From Novosphingobium sp. BW1 (GTDB lineage Bacteria; Pseudomonadota; Alphaproteobacteria; Sphingomonadales; Sphingomonadaceae): a stretch of DNA of 64,000 nucleotides. The notes beneath the pieces were generated by a model. That model did no database searches and had not been told where the DNA came from. It saw only the letters and a program-made list of their open reading frames with translations. Location of the stretch: the NCBI RefSeq assembly GCF_008107685.1, contig NZ_VIRF01000058.1, positions 372,001-436,000 on the forward strand. Reading direction: 5' to 3'. The position numbers and the translations under genes are program-made. Numbering within the stretch: the first letter of the stretch is position 1; the number at the start of each line of letters is the position of its first letter. Of this stretch, positions 44,555-52,679 are shown piece by piece.

Positions 44555-46435
44555 ATGCCCGCACAGATCATTCAGGCCAACGAAACCCCCTTCGAGAAGA
44601 TCGAGATCGATCCGGTCACGCTCGAAGTCATCGAGAACGCCCTTCGCAACGCCCGCGTCGAGATGGACGCCACCCTCGTGCGCACCGCCATGTCGCCGGG
44701 CATCCGCGAACAGGGGGACGCCTTCCCGCTCATCGCCGACCACAAGGGTCGCATGATCGTGGGTCAGTTCGGCTCCTACATCGGCCCCTTCCTTGAAGGC
44801 TATGAAGGCACCGTGGAAGACGGCGACATGATCTTCCTGTCCGACCCCTACTCGGTCGGCGGCGCGATCAGCCACTGCAACGACTGGCTCGTCCTGCTCC
44901 CCGTCTTCAAGGACGGCCGCCTCATCGCCTACACCTCGATGTTCGGCCACCAGAGCGACATCGGCGGCATGGTCCCCGGCTCCATGCCGATCCACGCCAC
45001 CGAGATCTTCCAGGAAGGCGTGCGCATCCCGCCCGTCAAGATCTGGAAGAAGGGCGAGTACAACGAGGACCTCATCAAGCTGGTCATGCACCAGTCGCGC
45101 ATGCCCGACTGGTGCAAGGCGGACTTGAACGCCCTGATCGCCTCGTGCCGCGTCGCGGCCAACCGCGTGGTCGAAATGGCCGAGCGCTTTGGCGATGACA
45201 TCTTCGTCTCGGCGACCAACCTGCTGCTCGATCGCAACTACCGCGCCATGCAGCAGCTCATCGAGAGCTCGATCGGCGAGACGCCCGTCTCGTTCGAGGA
45301 CTACATCTGCGACGATGGCATGGGCTTTGGCCCCTACAAGATCAAGTGCACGATGTGGAAGGAGAACGGCCGCGTCGTTCTCGACTTCGACGGCACCGAT
45401 CCGCAGAGCCAGGCCTCGATCAACATGCTGCTCAATGAGAACATGATGCGCATGTTCTTCGGCATCTACATGATCATGGTCTTCGATCCGCAGATCCTGT
45501 TCAACGATGGCTACTACCCGCTGATCGACATCCGCATCCCCGAAGGCTCGCTCTTGAAGCCCAAGTTCCCGGCCGCGCTCTCGGGCCGTACCCACGTGCT
45601 CGGACGCCTGTTCGATATCATGGGCGGCCTGCTTGGCCAGAAGACGCCCGAGTTCCTCAACGCCGCCGGCTTCTCGTCCAGCCCCCACCTGTTCTACGCA
45701 GGCCACGACAAGGCGGGCAAGTGGTTCCAGCTCTTCCAGATCGGCTTTGGCGGCATCCCGGGCCGTCCCATGGGCGACGGGCCCGACGGCCACTCGCTGT
45801 TCCCCGGCTTCACCAACGTGCCCAACGAGTTCCTCGAGCGCTACTTCCCGCTCGAGATCGTCAAGTACGAGACGGTCGCCGACAGCGGCGGTGCGGGCCT
45901 GCACCGCGGCGGCAACGGCATCAACATGGTCTACCGCTTCTATGAGCCGGGCGTCATCGCGATCCACGACGACCGCTGGTTCGTGCCGCCATGGGGCGTC
46001 AACGGCGGTCTTCCGGGCAAGCGCGCCAAGAAGATCCTGACCAAGGCCGACGGCACCCAGATCGTGGTCGGCAACAAGCTCGAGGACTACCCCGTCGAAG
46101 CCGGCGATGAACTCCAGTTCATCACCTGGGGCGGCGGTGGCTGGGGCGACCCGCTCGAGCGCGACCCCGCCCTCATCCTCACCGAAATCGGCCAGGGCCT
46201 CGTCACCGAGACCGGCGCACTCGACTACGGCGTCGTCATCACAAACGGCGCGGTCGACGAAAAGGCCACCGAGAACCTGCGCACCAAAATGCGCGCCGAG
46301 CGCGGCGACGTCGAGGTCTTCAACTTCGGCCCCGACATCGAAACACTGCGCAAAAACTGCCTCGAAGAAACCGGCCTACCCGCACCCAAGCAGCCCAGGT
46401 GGCGCACAGCGCAAGCGGCTGAGGCAGTGGAGTAA
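44555..46435 (+). CDS. hyuB: Hydantoinase/oxoprolinase family subunit B (HyuB-like)
   Basis: The 626-residue product is a hydantoinase B protein (IDPVTLEVIENALRNARVEMD near the N-terminus, ISHCNDWLVLLPVF, GGAGLHRGGNGI toward the C-terminus, WGGGGWGDPLERDP). With HyuA it forms the ATP-dependent enzyme. In carboxylase members the B-type subunit holds the second active site. GAAGGA upstream serves as ribosome-binding site. Its stop is 3 bp before the CaiB gene, so the three genes are one transcript. Confidence 0.93.
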   Translation: MPAQIIQANETPFEKIEIDPVTLEVIENALRNARVEMDATLVRTAMSPGIREQGDAFPLIADHKGRMIVGQFGSYIGPFLEGYEGTVEDGDMIFLSDPYSVGGAISHCNDWLVLLPVFKDGRLIAYTSMFGHQSDIGGMVPGSMPIHATEIFQEGVRIPPVKIWKKGEYNEDLIKLVMHQSRMPDWCKADLNALIASCRVAANRVVEMAERFGDDIFVSATNLLLDRNYRAMQQLIESSIGETPVSFEDYICDDGMGFGPYKIKCTMWKENGRVVLDFDGTDPQSQASINMLLNENMMRMFFGIYMIMVFDPQILFNDGYYPLIDIRIPEGSLLKPKFPAALSGRTHVLGRLFDIMGGLLGQKTPEFLNAAGFSSSPHLFYAGHDKAGKWFQLFQIGFGGIPGRPMGDGPDGHSLFPGFTNVPNEFLERYFPLEIVKYETVADSGGAGLHRGGNGINMVYRFYEPGVIAIHDDRWFVPPWGVNGGLPGKRAKKILTKADGTQIVVGNKLEDYPVEAGDELQFITWGGGGWGDPLERDPALILTEIGQGLVTETGALDYGVVITNGAVDEKATENLRTKMRAERGDVEVFNFGPDIETLRKNCLEETGLPAPKQPRWRTAQAAEAVE

Positions 46436-46438
46436 ATC

Positions 46439-47629
46439 ATGGAAAATACAGGAGCCCTCAAGGGACTTCGCGTCGTAGAAATGGGCCAGCTCCTTGCTGG
46501 CCCGTTCGCCGGACAACTGCTGGGCGACATGGGTGCCGACATCATCAAGGTGGAGCCGCCCGGCAAAGGCGACCCCCTGCGTGTCTGGGGCCAGGGTGAG
46601 AAGAAGGTCAGCTGGGAAGTGATCGCGCGCAACAAGCGTGCGGTCTCGGCCAACATGCGTGTGCCCGAAGGACAGAAGCTGGTGCGCGAGCTCATCCGCC
46701 ATGCCGACATCGTGATCGAGAACTTCCGTCCCGGCACGATGGAAAAGTGGGGGCTTGATCCCAAGCAGCTGCTCGAAGAGCAGCCCGGCCTTATCATCTC
46801 GCGCATGTCGGGCTACGGCCAGACCGGCCCCTACTCCTCGCGGGCAGGGTTTGGCGGCATCGGCGAGGCCATGGGTGGCTGGCGCTACATCGTGGGTGAA
46901 CCCGACCGTGCGCCGAGCCGCATGGGCGTCTCCATCGGTGACACCCTCACCGCCACCTATGGCGTCATGGGCATCCTTGCCGCGCTGCATGTGCGCGACA
47001 CCACCGGCAAGGGGCAGATCATCGACGCCGCCCTTTACGAAAGCGTCCTGCAGATCACCGAAAGCCTTGTCTCGGAGTACGACAGTTCGGGCTTCATCCG
47101 CCAGCGCACCGGCTCGATTCTGCCCGGCATCGCGCCCTCCAACGTCTACTACTGCAGCGACGGCGAATACATGATCGGCGCCAACGCCGATCCCTTGTGG
47201 AAGCGCCTTTCGGCGGCCATGGGCAAGCCAGAACTCGGCGATGATCCGCGCTATGCGACCCACCTTGCGCGCGGGGAGAACCAAACCGAACTCGACGAGA
47301 TGATCGGTGCCTGGACCAAGGGCTACACGGTCGAGGAAATGGATGCGCTGATGACCGAGTATTCGATCCCGGCCGGCCGTGTCTACCGCGCCCCCGAGAT
47401 GCTAGCCGACCCGCACTTCGCGGCGCGCGAGGCCATCGTCGAAGTCGAAACCGAGACCCACGGCAAGCTCAAGATGCAGAACGCTTTCCCCAAGCTGTCA
47501 GCCACGCCCAGCTCGATCCGCCGCCCCGCCCCGTCCAGGGTCGGCCAGCACAACGCCGAAATCTATGGCGAACTGCTGGGGCTCGACGCCGAGGCTATCG
47601 CCAGGATGGAAGCCAACGGGATCGTCTGA
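46439..47629 (+). CDS. CaiB/BaiF-type (class III) CoA transferase
   Basis: The 396-residue product has the family N-terminus (GLRVVEMGQLLAGPFAGQLL), the VEPPGKGDPLR loop and an aspartate in IIDAALYE (D196) as the likely acyl-anhydride nucleophile. Such enzymes move CoA between carboxylic acids. The downstream position after hyuAB suggests it activates the carboxylate made or consumed by the HyuAB reaction, which the lyase may then cleave. A clear terminator follows. It is the last gene of the cluster. Confidence 0.93.
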   Translation: MENTGALKGLRVVEMGQLLAGPFAGQLLGDMGADIIKVEPPGKGDPLRVWGQGEKKVSWEVIARNKRAVSANMRVPEGQKLVRELIRHADIVIENFRPGTMEKWGLDPKQLLEEQPGLIISRMSGYGQTGPYSSRAGFGGIGEAMGGWRYIVGEPDRAPSRMGVSIGDTLTATYGVMGILAALHVRDTTGKGQIIDAALYESVLQITESLVSEYDSSGFIRQRTGSILPGIAPSNVYYCSDGEYMIGANADPLWKRLSAAMGKPELGDDPRYATHLARGENQTELDEMIGAWTKGYTVEEMDALMTEYSIPAGRVYRAPEMLADPHFAAREAIVEVETETHGKLKMQNAFPKLSATPSSIRRPAPSRVGQHNAEIYGELLGLDAEAIARMEANGIV

Positions 47630-47655
47630 TCTTCAAGGCTTTGCGGACCACAAAC

Positions 47656-47697
47656 GATGGCACGGCGATCCTCGGATTGCCGTGCCATCTTGTTTTC
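47656..47697 (+). terminator. Intrinsic terminator after the CaiB gene
   Basis: A perfect 11-bp stem (GATGGCACGGC with GCCGTGCCATC) with a 12-base loop is followed by TTGTTTT. It closes the lyase-hyuAB-CaiB operon. Confidence 0.85.
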
Positions 47698-47741
47698 GCC
47701 TTCTCCCACCCGATATCGGGGCCCTGGGAAGGAGACGTAGC

Positions 47742-47969
47742 ATGATCTTCAGAACTTCACCCATGGCGCCCACCGCGCTCCTTGCGGCCCTTGCCGCGCT
47801 CGGCCTGGCGGCCTGTTCGCCCGAGCCCGCCAAGGACTACACGACCGATGTCGAGGACAAGAGCGGGGGCGAACTGATCGTCACTGACGTCGACGAGACC
47901 GGCGTGGATGTAAAGGTGCCCGACACGCCGATGACCAACGTGCCGCCCGAGGACAAGGCGGGCAATTAG
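47742..47969 (+). CDS. Small lipoprotein of unknown function
   Basis: The 75-residue product has a lipoprotein signal with lipobox LAAC (C25) and a short acidic, Asp/Val/Pro-rich mature part. GGAAGGAG lies seven bases upstream of the ATG, supporting translation. It is separated from the CaiB gene by a terminator and converges on the D-lactate-dehydrogenase-like gene. No domain is recognised. It would be tethered to the envelope. Confidence 0.75.
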   Translation: MIFRTSPMAPTALLAALAALGLAACSPEPAKDYTTDVEDKSGGELIVTDVDETGVDVKVPDTPMTNVPPEDKAGN

Positions 47970-47984
47970 GCCAACGCCCTTTCC

Positions 47985-48995
47985 TCAGGCCAGCAGCGCG
48001 ACCGAAACCGGGTGGAGCGGAGCGCCTTGCGCCTCGTAGGCAGAGAGGTTGGCAACGGTGGTCTCGGCAATCGCGGTCATGGCCTCGCGCGTGAAGAAGC
48101 CCTGGTGGCCGGTGATGAGGACATTGGGAAAGGTCATCAGGCGCACGAAAACATCGTCGCGGATGAACGTGTCGGAAAGGTTCTCGAAGAAGAGATCGCC
48201 CTCCTCCTCGTAGACGTCGAGCCCGACGTTGCCGACCTTGCCACTCTTGAGCCCGGCGATGACCGCGCGGGCGTCCATCACCGCGCCCCGGCTCGTGTTG
48301 ATGAGCATGACGCCCGGCTTCATGCGCGCGATCGCGCCGCGCCCGATGAGGTGATGAGTGGCGGGCGTGAGCGGACAATGGAGGCTGATAATGTCGCAGC
48401 GTCCCAAGAGGTCATCGAACGAGGTGTATTCGCCGCCCAGCTGCGCCAGCTCGGGGTTCGGCGCCGGATCGCTTGCGAGCACCTCGCAGCCAAAGCCCTT
48501 GAGGATACGCGCAACATTGAGGCCAATTCGCCCGGTCCCGACGATCCCGGCGGTCCTTCCCCGCATGTCGAAGCCGAGCAGCCCGTCGAGCGCGAAGTTG
48601 CCCTCACGCACCCGTGCATAGGCTTTGTGGATGCGCCGGTTGAGCGCGAGCATAAGCGCGACGGCGTGCTCTGCAATGGCGTCGGGTGAATAGGCGGGCA
48701 CCCGCGCCAGTGCGATCTTGAGCCGGGCCGCAGCCTCTAGGTCCACATTGTTGAAACCTGAACAGCGCAGCGCGACAAGGCGAATGCCATGACGTGCCAG
48801 AATCTCCAGTTCGGGCTTTCCCAGCGCGTCGTTGACGAAGGCGCAGACCGCTTCGAATCCGTGTGCGAAATGAGCCGAATGGGTGGTCAGTCGGGTGTCG
48901 AAGAAAGTAAGCTCGTGCGGACTTCCGGACAGGCGATTGGCCTCTTCCAGGAATGTCCGATCGTACGCACGCGTGCTGAAGACGACGACCTTCAT
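47985..48995 (-). CDS. ldhA: D-2-hydroxyacid dehydrogenase (D-lactate dehydrogenase-like)
   Basis: The 336-residue product has the NAD-binding motif GTGRIG at residues 153-158 and the catalytic Arg236 (NTSRGAVMD), Glu at about 264-265 (DVYEEEGD) and His297 (TGHQGFF). DVYEEEGDLFFEN and the overall length match fermentative D-lactate dehydrogenases of the LdhA type, which reduce pyruvate to D-lactate with NADH. It is convergent with the small lipoprotein and divergent from the P-type ATPase gene. Substrate specificity is inferred from family similarity. Confidence 0.88.
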   Translation of the reverse strand: MKVVVFSTRAYDRTFLEEANRLSGSPHELTFFDTRLTTHSAHFAHGFEAVCAFVNDALGKPELEILARHGIRLVALRCSGFNNVDLEAAARLKIALARVPAYSPDAIAEHAVALMLALNRRIHKAYARVREGNFALDGLLGFDMRGRTAGIVGTGRIGLNVARILKGFGCEVLASDPAPNPELAQLGGEYTSFDDLLGRCDIISLHCPLTPATHHLIGRGAIARMKPGVMLINTSRGAVMDARAVIAGLKSGKVGNVGLDVYEEEGDLFFENLSDTFIRDDVFVRLMTFPNVLITGHQGFFTREAMTAIAETTVANLSAYEAQGAPLHPVSVALLA

Positions 48996-49136
48996 GCCTT
49001 ATCCTCCCCGAGGTCCGAGAACCGCTGCCGGTGCAATCATTCGTAACATCCGTGCTGCATTGCACAAGGCCCGAGGGAGCGATAGGCTCGCCCCGCGCCC
49101 GGACCGGGCACGCCATCGCGCAGGGGGACAAGGGTC

Positions 49137-51821
49137 TTGCTCGAAGCGAAAATTCCCGAAGATCGGGGCTGGCACGCCCTCGATCCCGACACTGTCGCCG
49201 CCGATCTGGGAGTGGGCCGCGCCGGGCTCTCCGGGGCCGAGGCCGCAAGCCGCCTGGAGCGCTACGGACCCAATCTTCTTCCGCGCGTAAAGCCCCCGCA
49301 TACGCTCATGCGCTTTGCCGCGCAGTTCAACAACGCGCTCATATATTTCCTGCTGGCTTCGGCGACGGCGGCCTTCGTGCTTGATCACGCCATCGATGCC
49401 GGTGTCATCCTTGCCGTTGTCCTCATCAACGCGTTCGTGGGCGTGATCCAGGAGGGCAAGGCCGAGAAGGCGCTGGCGGGCATGGAGAACCTTGTCGGAG
49501 AAGAGGCCCATGTCATGCGCGACGGACGCCGCCAGCCGGTCCCTGCCGGCACCCTGGTGCCGGGCGACACGGTCCTTGTCGAAGCGGGCGACCGGGTGCC
49601 CGCCGACCTTCGCATCGTGCGCGCCCGTGCGCTTTCGATAGAGGAAGCGGCCCTGACCGGAGAATCGGTCGCCGCCGACAAGCAGGAGGAGGCCGTCGAT
49701 CCCGATGCGCCCCTGGCCGAGCGCACGTCGATGGCCTATTCGGGCACGCTTGTCGTGCGCGGGCAGGCGACGGGCCTCGTCGTTGCCACCGGCGCCACCA
49801 CGGAAATCGGCAAGATCGGCGCCCTTCTCCAGTCGGTGCCGCGCCTTGTCACCCCGCTCTTGAAGCAGATCGACCAGTTCGGCACACGCCTCACGCTCCT
49901 CATCCTTATTGGCAGCGCGGCGCTCTTCGCCTTCTCGGTGACGGCCCGCTCCTACCCCTGGGTCGATGCCCTCATTGCCGTTGTCGCGCTGGCGGTCGGC
50001 GCAATCCCGGAAGGCCTGCCCGCCGTCATCACCATCACGCTGGCTATCGGCGTCCAGCGCATGGCGCGGCGCAAGGCGGTAATCCGCAAGCTCCCGGCCG
50101 TCGAGACCTTGGGCGCGACATCGGTCATCTGCAGCGACAAGACCGGCACGCTCACCCGCAACGCGATGACCGTGACCCGCCTCTTCACGCCTTCGGGGGA
50201 GTGGCAGGTCTCGGGAAGCGGATATGCCCCGGAAGGCGTGATCGAGCCGAGAGATAGAGATGGCAACACCGAGACCACCCCTCCGGGCAATATCCTGCAC
50301 TGCGGCGCGCTGTGCAACGATGCCCGCCTGCACCACGAAAATGATACCTGGAGCGTGGTGGGCGATCCCATGGAAGGCGCGCTTCTCGCGCTGGCGGGCA
50401 AGGCCGGTCTCGACACCGCCGAAATCCACACCCACTGGGCCCGCTTGGACGAAATCCCCTTCGATGCGGCCTACCGCCTGATGGCTACGCTGGTGCGCAG
50501 CCCCGAGGGCGAGGCTATCGCCTTCGTCAAGGGCGCGCCGGAGGCCGTCCTCGCGCTGGGCGCGGCAGGCACCGATTTCGAGCGCTGGCACGGCATCACC
50601 CGCCAGGCCGCCGCGCAAGGCGAGCGCATCCTGGCATTTGCGGCCATCACGCTTGCGCCCGGCACCACGCGCCTGCGCTTCGAGGACCTGCAGGGCGCGC
50701 GCATCCTGGGTCTCATGGCCTTCGTCGACCCCCCACGCGAGGAAGCCCGCATCGCCATCGGCGAATGCCGCTCCGCCGGTATCGCGGTCAAGATGATCAC
50801 CGGCGACCATGCCGCAACGGCCGTGGCCATTGCCCGCCAGCTCGAGATCGAGGAGGAACCGCGCGCGCTCACCGGCGCGCAGATCGAGGCCATGAGCGAT
50901 GACGAACTGCGCCGCGAGGTGCCCGAAGTCGCCGTCTTCGCCCGCGCCAGTCCCGAGCACAAGCTGCGCATCATGCGCGCCCTGCAATCGCACGGCCAGA
51001 TCGTCGCAATGACTGGCGACGGGGTCAATGATGCGCCCTCGCTGCGTCAGGCCGATGTCGGCACTGCCATGGGCGCCAGCGGCACGCAGGCCGCGCGCGA
51101 AGCCTCGGAAATGGTGCTTCTCGACGACAACTTCGCCTCCATCGTTGCGGCCGTGCGCGAGGGCCGCACCGTCTATGACAATATCCGCAAGGTCATCGCC
51201 TGGACACTGCCCACCAACGGCGGCGAGATCATCGCCGTCGTATTGGCGATCATCCTCGACCTTGCCCTGCCGATGACAGCGACGCAGATCCTGTGGATCA
51301 ACCTCATCACCTCGGTCACGCTGGGCCTCGTGCTCGCCTTCGAACCCTCCGAGCCGGGCATCATGGAGCGTGCGCCGCGCGCCAAGGACAGTCCCTTGCT
51401 GTCCGGCTTCATCGTGTGGCGCGTGGGCCTTGTCTCGCTGCTTTTCGCCGTGGCTCTGCTGGGCGTCTACTTCTCTGCCCTGCGCACGGGGACGGACATC
51501 GCGACAACCCGCACGATGGTCGTCAACATGCTAGTGATCGCGGAGATCTTCTACCTCTTCAACGTGCGCTACATGCACGTCCAGTCCCTCAGCTGGCGCG
51601 GGATCCTGGGCACGCGTGCGGTGCTCGTCGCGGTGGGCACGGTTTCGCTCGCACAAGTGTGCTTCACCTACCTCCCGCCCTTCCAGGCGGTGTTCGCAAC
51701 CCGCCCGCTCAGCTTCGCGCAAGGGGCCTCGATCATCGCGATTGGCGCCGTGATCTTCATCGTCCTGGAACTGGAGAAAGTGCTGGTCCGACGCCTTGGC
51801 TGGTTTGCCGAACTCGACTAA
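49137..51821 (+). CDS. P2-type cation-transporting ATPase
   Basis: The 894-residue product has the P-type core: TGES at residues 174-177, the phosphorylated aspartate in DKTGT (D334) and TGDGVND near 626. It also has a Ca2+-ATPase-like N-terminal domain and about ten helices. PEGLPA in helix 4 fits the P2 group. In helix 6 the sequence WINLITSV has Ser where calcium pumps have Asp, so calcium transport is not assured; monovalent cations or Mg2+ are alternatives. The TTG start at 49137 is preceded by GGGGGACAAGGG, and no in-frame ATG lies before the first conserved part. Confidence 0.88.
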   Translation: MLEAKIPEDRGWHALDPDTVAADLGVGRAGLSGAEAASRLERYGPNLLPRVKPPHTLMRFAAQFNNALIYFLLASATAAFVLDHAIDAGVILAVVLINAFVGVIQEGKAEKALAGMENLVGEEAHVMRDGRRQPVPAGTLVPGDTVLVEAGDRVPADLRIVRARALSIEEAALTGESVAADKQEEAVDPDAPLAERTSMAYSGTLVVRGQATGLVVATGATTEIGKIGALLQSVPRLVTPLLKQIDQFGTRLTLLILIGSAALFAFSVTARSYPWVDALIAVVALAVGAIPEGLPAVITITLAIGVQRMARRKAVIRKLPAVETLGATSVICSDKTGTLTRNAMTVTRLFTPSGEWQVSGSGYAPEGVIEPRDRDGNTETTPPGNILHCGALCNDARLHHENDTWSVVGDPMEGALLALAGKAGLDTAEIHTHWARLDEIPFDAAYRLMATLVRSPEGEAIAFVKGAPEAVLALGAAGTDFERWHGITRQAAAQGERILAFAAITLAPGTTRLRFEDLQGARILGLMAFVDPPREEARIAIGECRSAGIAVKMITGDHAATAVAIARQLEIEEEPRALTGAQIEAMSDDELRREVPEVAVFARASPEHKLRIMRALQSHGQIVAMTGDGVNDAPSLRQADVGTAMGASGTQAAREASEMVLLDDNFASIVAAVREGRTVYDNIRKVIAWTLPTNGGEIIAVVLAIILDLALPMTATQILWINLITSVTLGLVLAFEPSEPGIMERAPRAKDSPLLSGFIVWRVGLVSLLFAVALLGVYFSALRTGTDIATTRTMVVNMLVIAEIFYLFNVRYMHVQSLSWRGILGTRAVLVAVGTVSLAQVCFTYLPPFQAVFATRPLSFAQGASIIAIGAVIFIVLELEKVLVRRLGWFAELD

Positions 51822-51974
51822 CCTACGCCCTAGCCAGCACGGCTTGCAGATCGTTCACGGGTTGCGCGGAATGAAAATCTGTGTCCTTCTGGATCGTAGC
51901 GCATGCCCGTGCGTTCCAGTTGATGCGCGATTTTACGCGCAGGGCTCCAGATACGCGACACGAGAGGGAGGGCA
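51822..51974. other. Intergenic region between ATPase and GH15-N genes
   Basis: About 150 bp with no recognisable hairpin or operator. It ends in GAGGGAGGG, the ribosome-binding site for the next gene. Confidence 0.4.
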
Positions 51975-52670
51975 GTGGCAGTGCACACGGCGCTTGGCGA
52001 ACACGGCATGATCGGCGACACGCGCTCGAGCGCCCTTGTCGACCGGACCGGCACAATCACTCGGCTGACTTGGCACGTGCCGGGCGCGGCGGCCCCGCTC
52101 CACGCCCAAGACATGCGCCCGGGCGGCGTTTCGGCGATTCACCTCGAGGATGCGCAGCCGCTTGCGCAAAGTTACCGCGCGGGCACGACTATTCTCGATA
52201 CCTATTTCGCAGGACCCACCGGCGCCCTCAAGCTGACCGACTTCATGCCCGTCGCCCTGCCCGCCCCCGGCACGGAAGACGACGCAGGCGACGGTATCCG
52301 GGACGGCGCACGCATCGTGCGCTTCCTGACCTGCACACGCGGCACCATGGCGGGTCGCCTCATCCTCAACCTCGATGGGCAGGCGCGCGCGCCTGAGCAA
52401 CTCGCCGCGAACCTGTGGTCGGTGCCGCTGGGCGAGATCACGCTGCGCCTTGAAGGGGCGCTCGACATCGCGGTGAGCGGGAGCCGCCTTGCCATGCCCT
52501 TCACGCTGAAGGCCGGAGAACAGGCACACTTGGCACTGTCCTGCGATGCAGGACCCCAGGCCGAGCAGGTCCGCAGCGTCTCGGCGGCCCGCAAGGCGCT
52601 GGCGCAATGCGACGCCTTCTGGCGCGCCGAGGGCGCTCCCGCCCAAGGTGCAGGCTCGCCCCAGGCCTGA
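51975..52670 (+). CDS. Stand-alone GH15/trehalase-like N-terminal domain protein
   Basis: The 231-residue product resembles the N-terminal beta-sandwich of bacterial GH15 glucoamylase/trehalase proteins: IGDTRSSALVDRTGTI near residues 13-28 and YRAGTTILDTYF further on. It then stops; the (alpha/alpha)6 catalytic domain is absent. The GTG start at 51975 has a strong GAGGGAGGG upstream. It lies alone between the P-type ATPase and a convergent BCCT gene. It may be a truncated gene or a domain reused on its own. Catalysis is not expected. Confidence 0.65.
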   Translation: MAVHTALGEHGMIGDTRSSALVDRTGTITRLTWHVPGAAAPLHAQDMRPGGVSAIHLEDAQPLAQSYRAGTTILDTYFAGPTGALKLTDFMPVALPAPGTEDDAGDGIRDGARIVRFLTCTRGTMAGRLILNLDGQARAPEQLAANLWSVPLGEITLRLEGALDIAVSGSRLAMPFTLKAGEQAHLALSCDAGPQAEQVRSVSAARKALAQCDAFWRAEGAPAQGAGSPQA

Positions 52671-52679
52671 GTACCAGGC

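Noticed and set aside
44552..45967. 471-codon minus-strand ORF opposite hyuB
   Set aside because: HyuB is strongly supported on the plus strand. The antisense frame is Asp/Val/His/Ala-rich, typical of GC-rich shadow translation.
48999..50993. 664-codon minus-strand ORF opposite the P-type ATPase
   Set aside because: The plus strand has DKTGT, TGES and TGDGVND in one frame; the antisense product has no recognisable feature.
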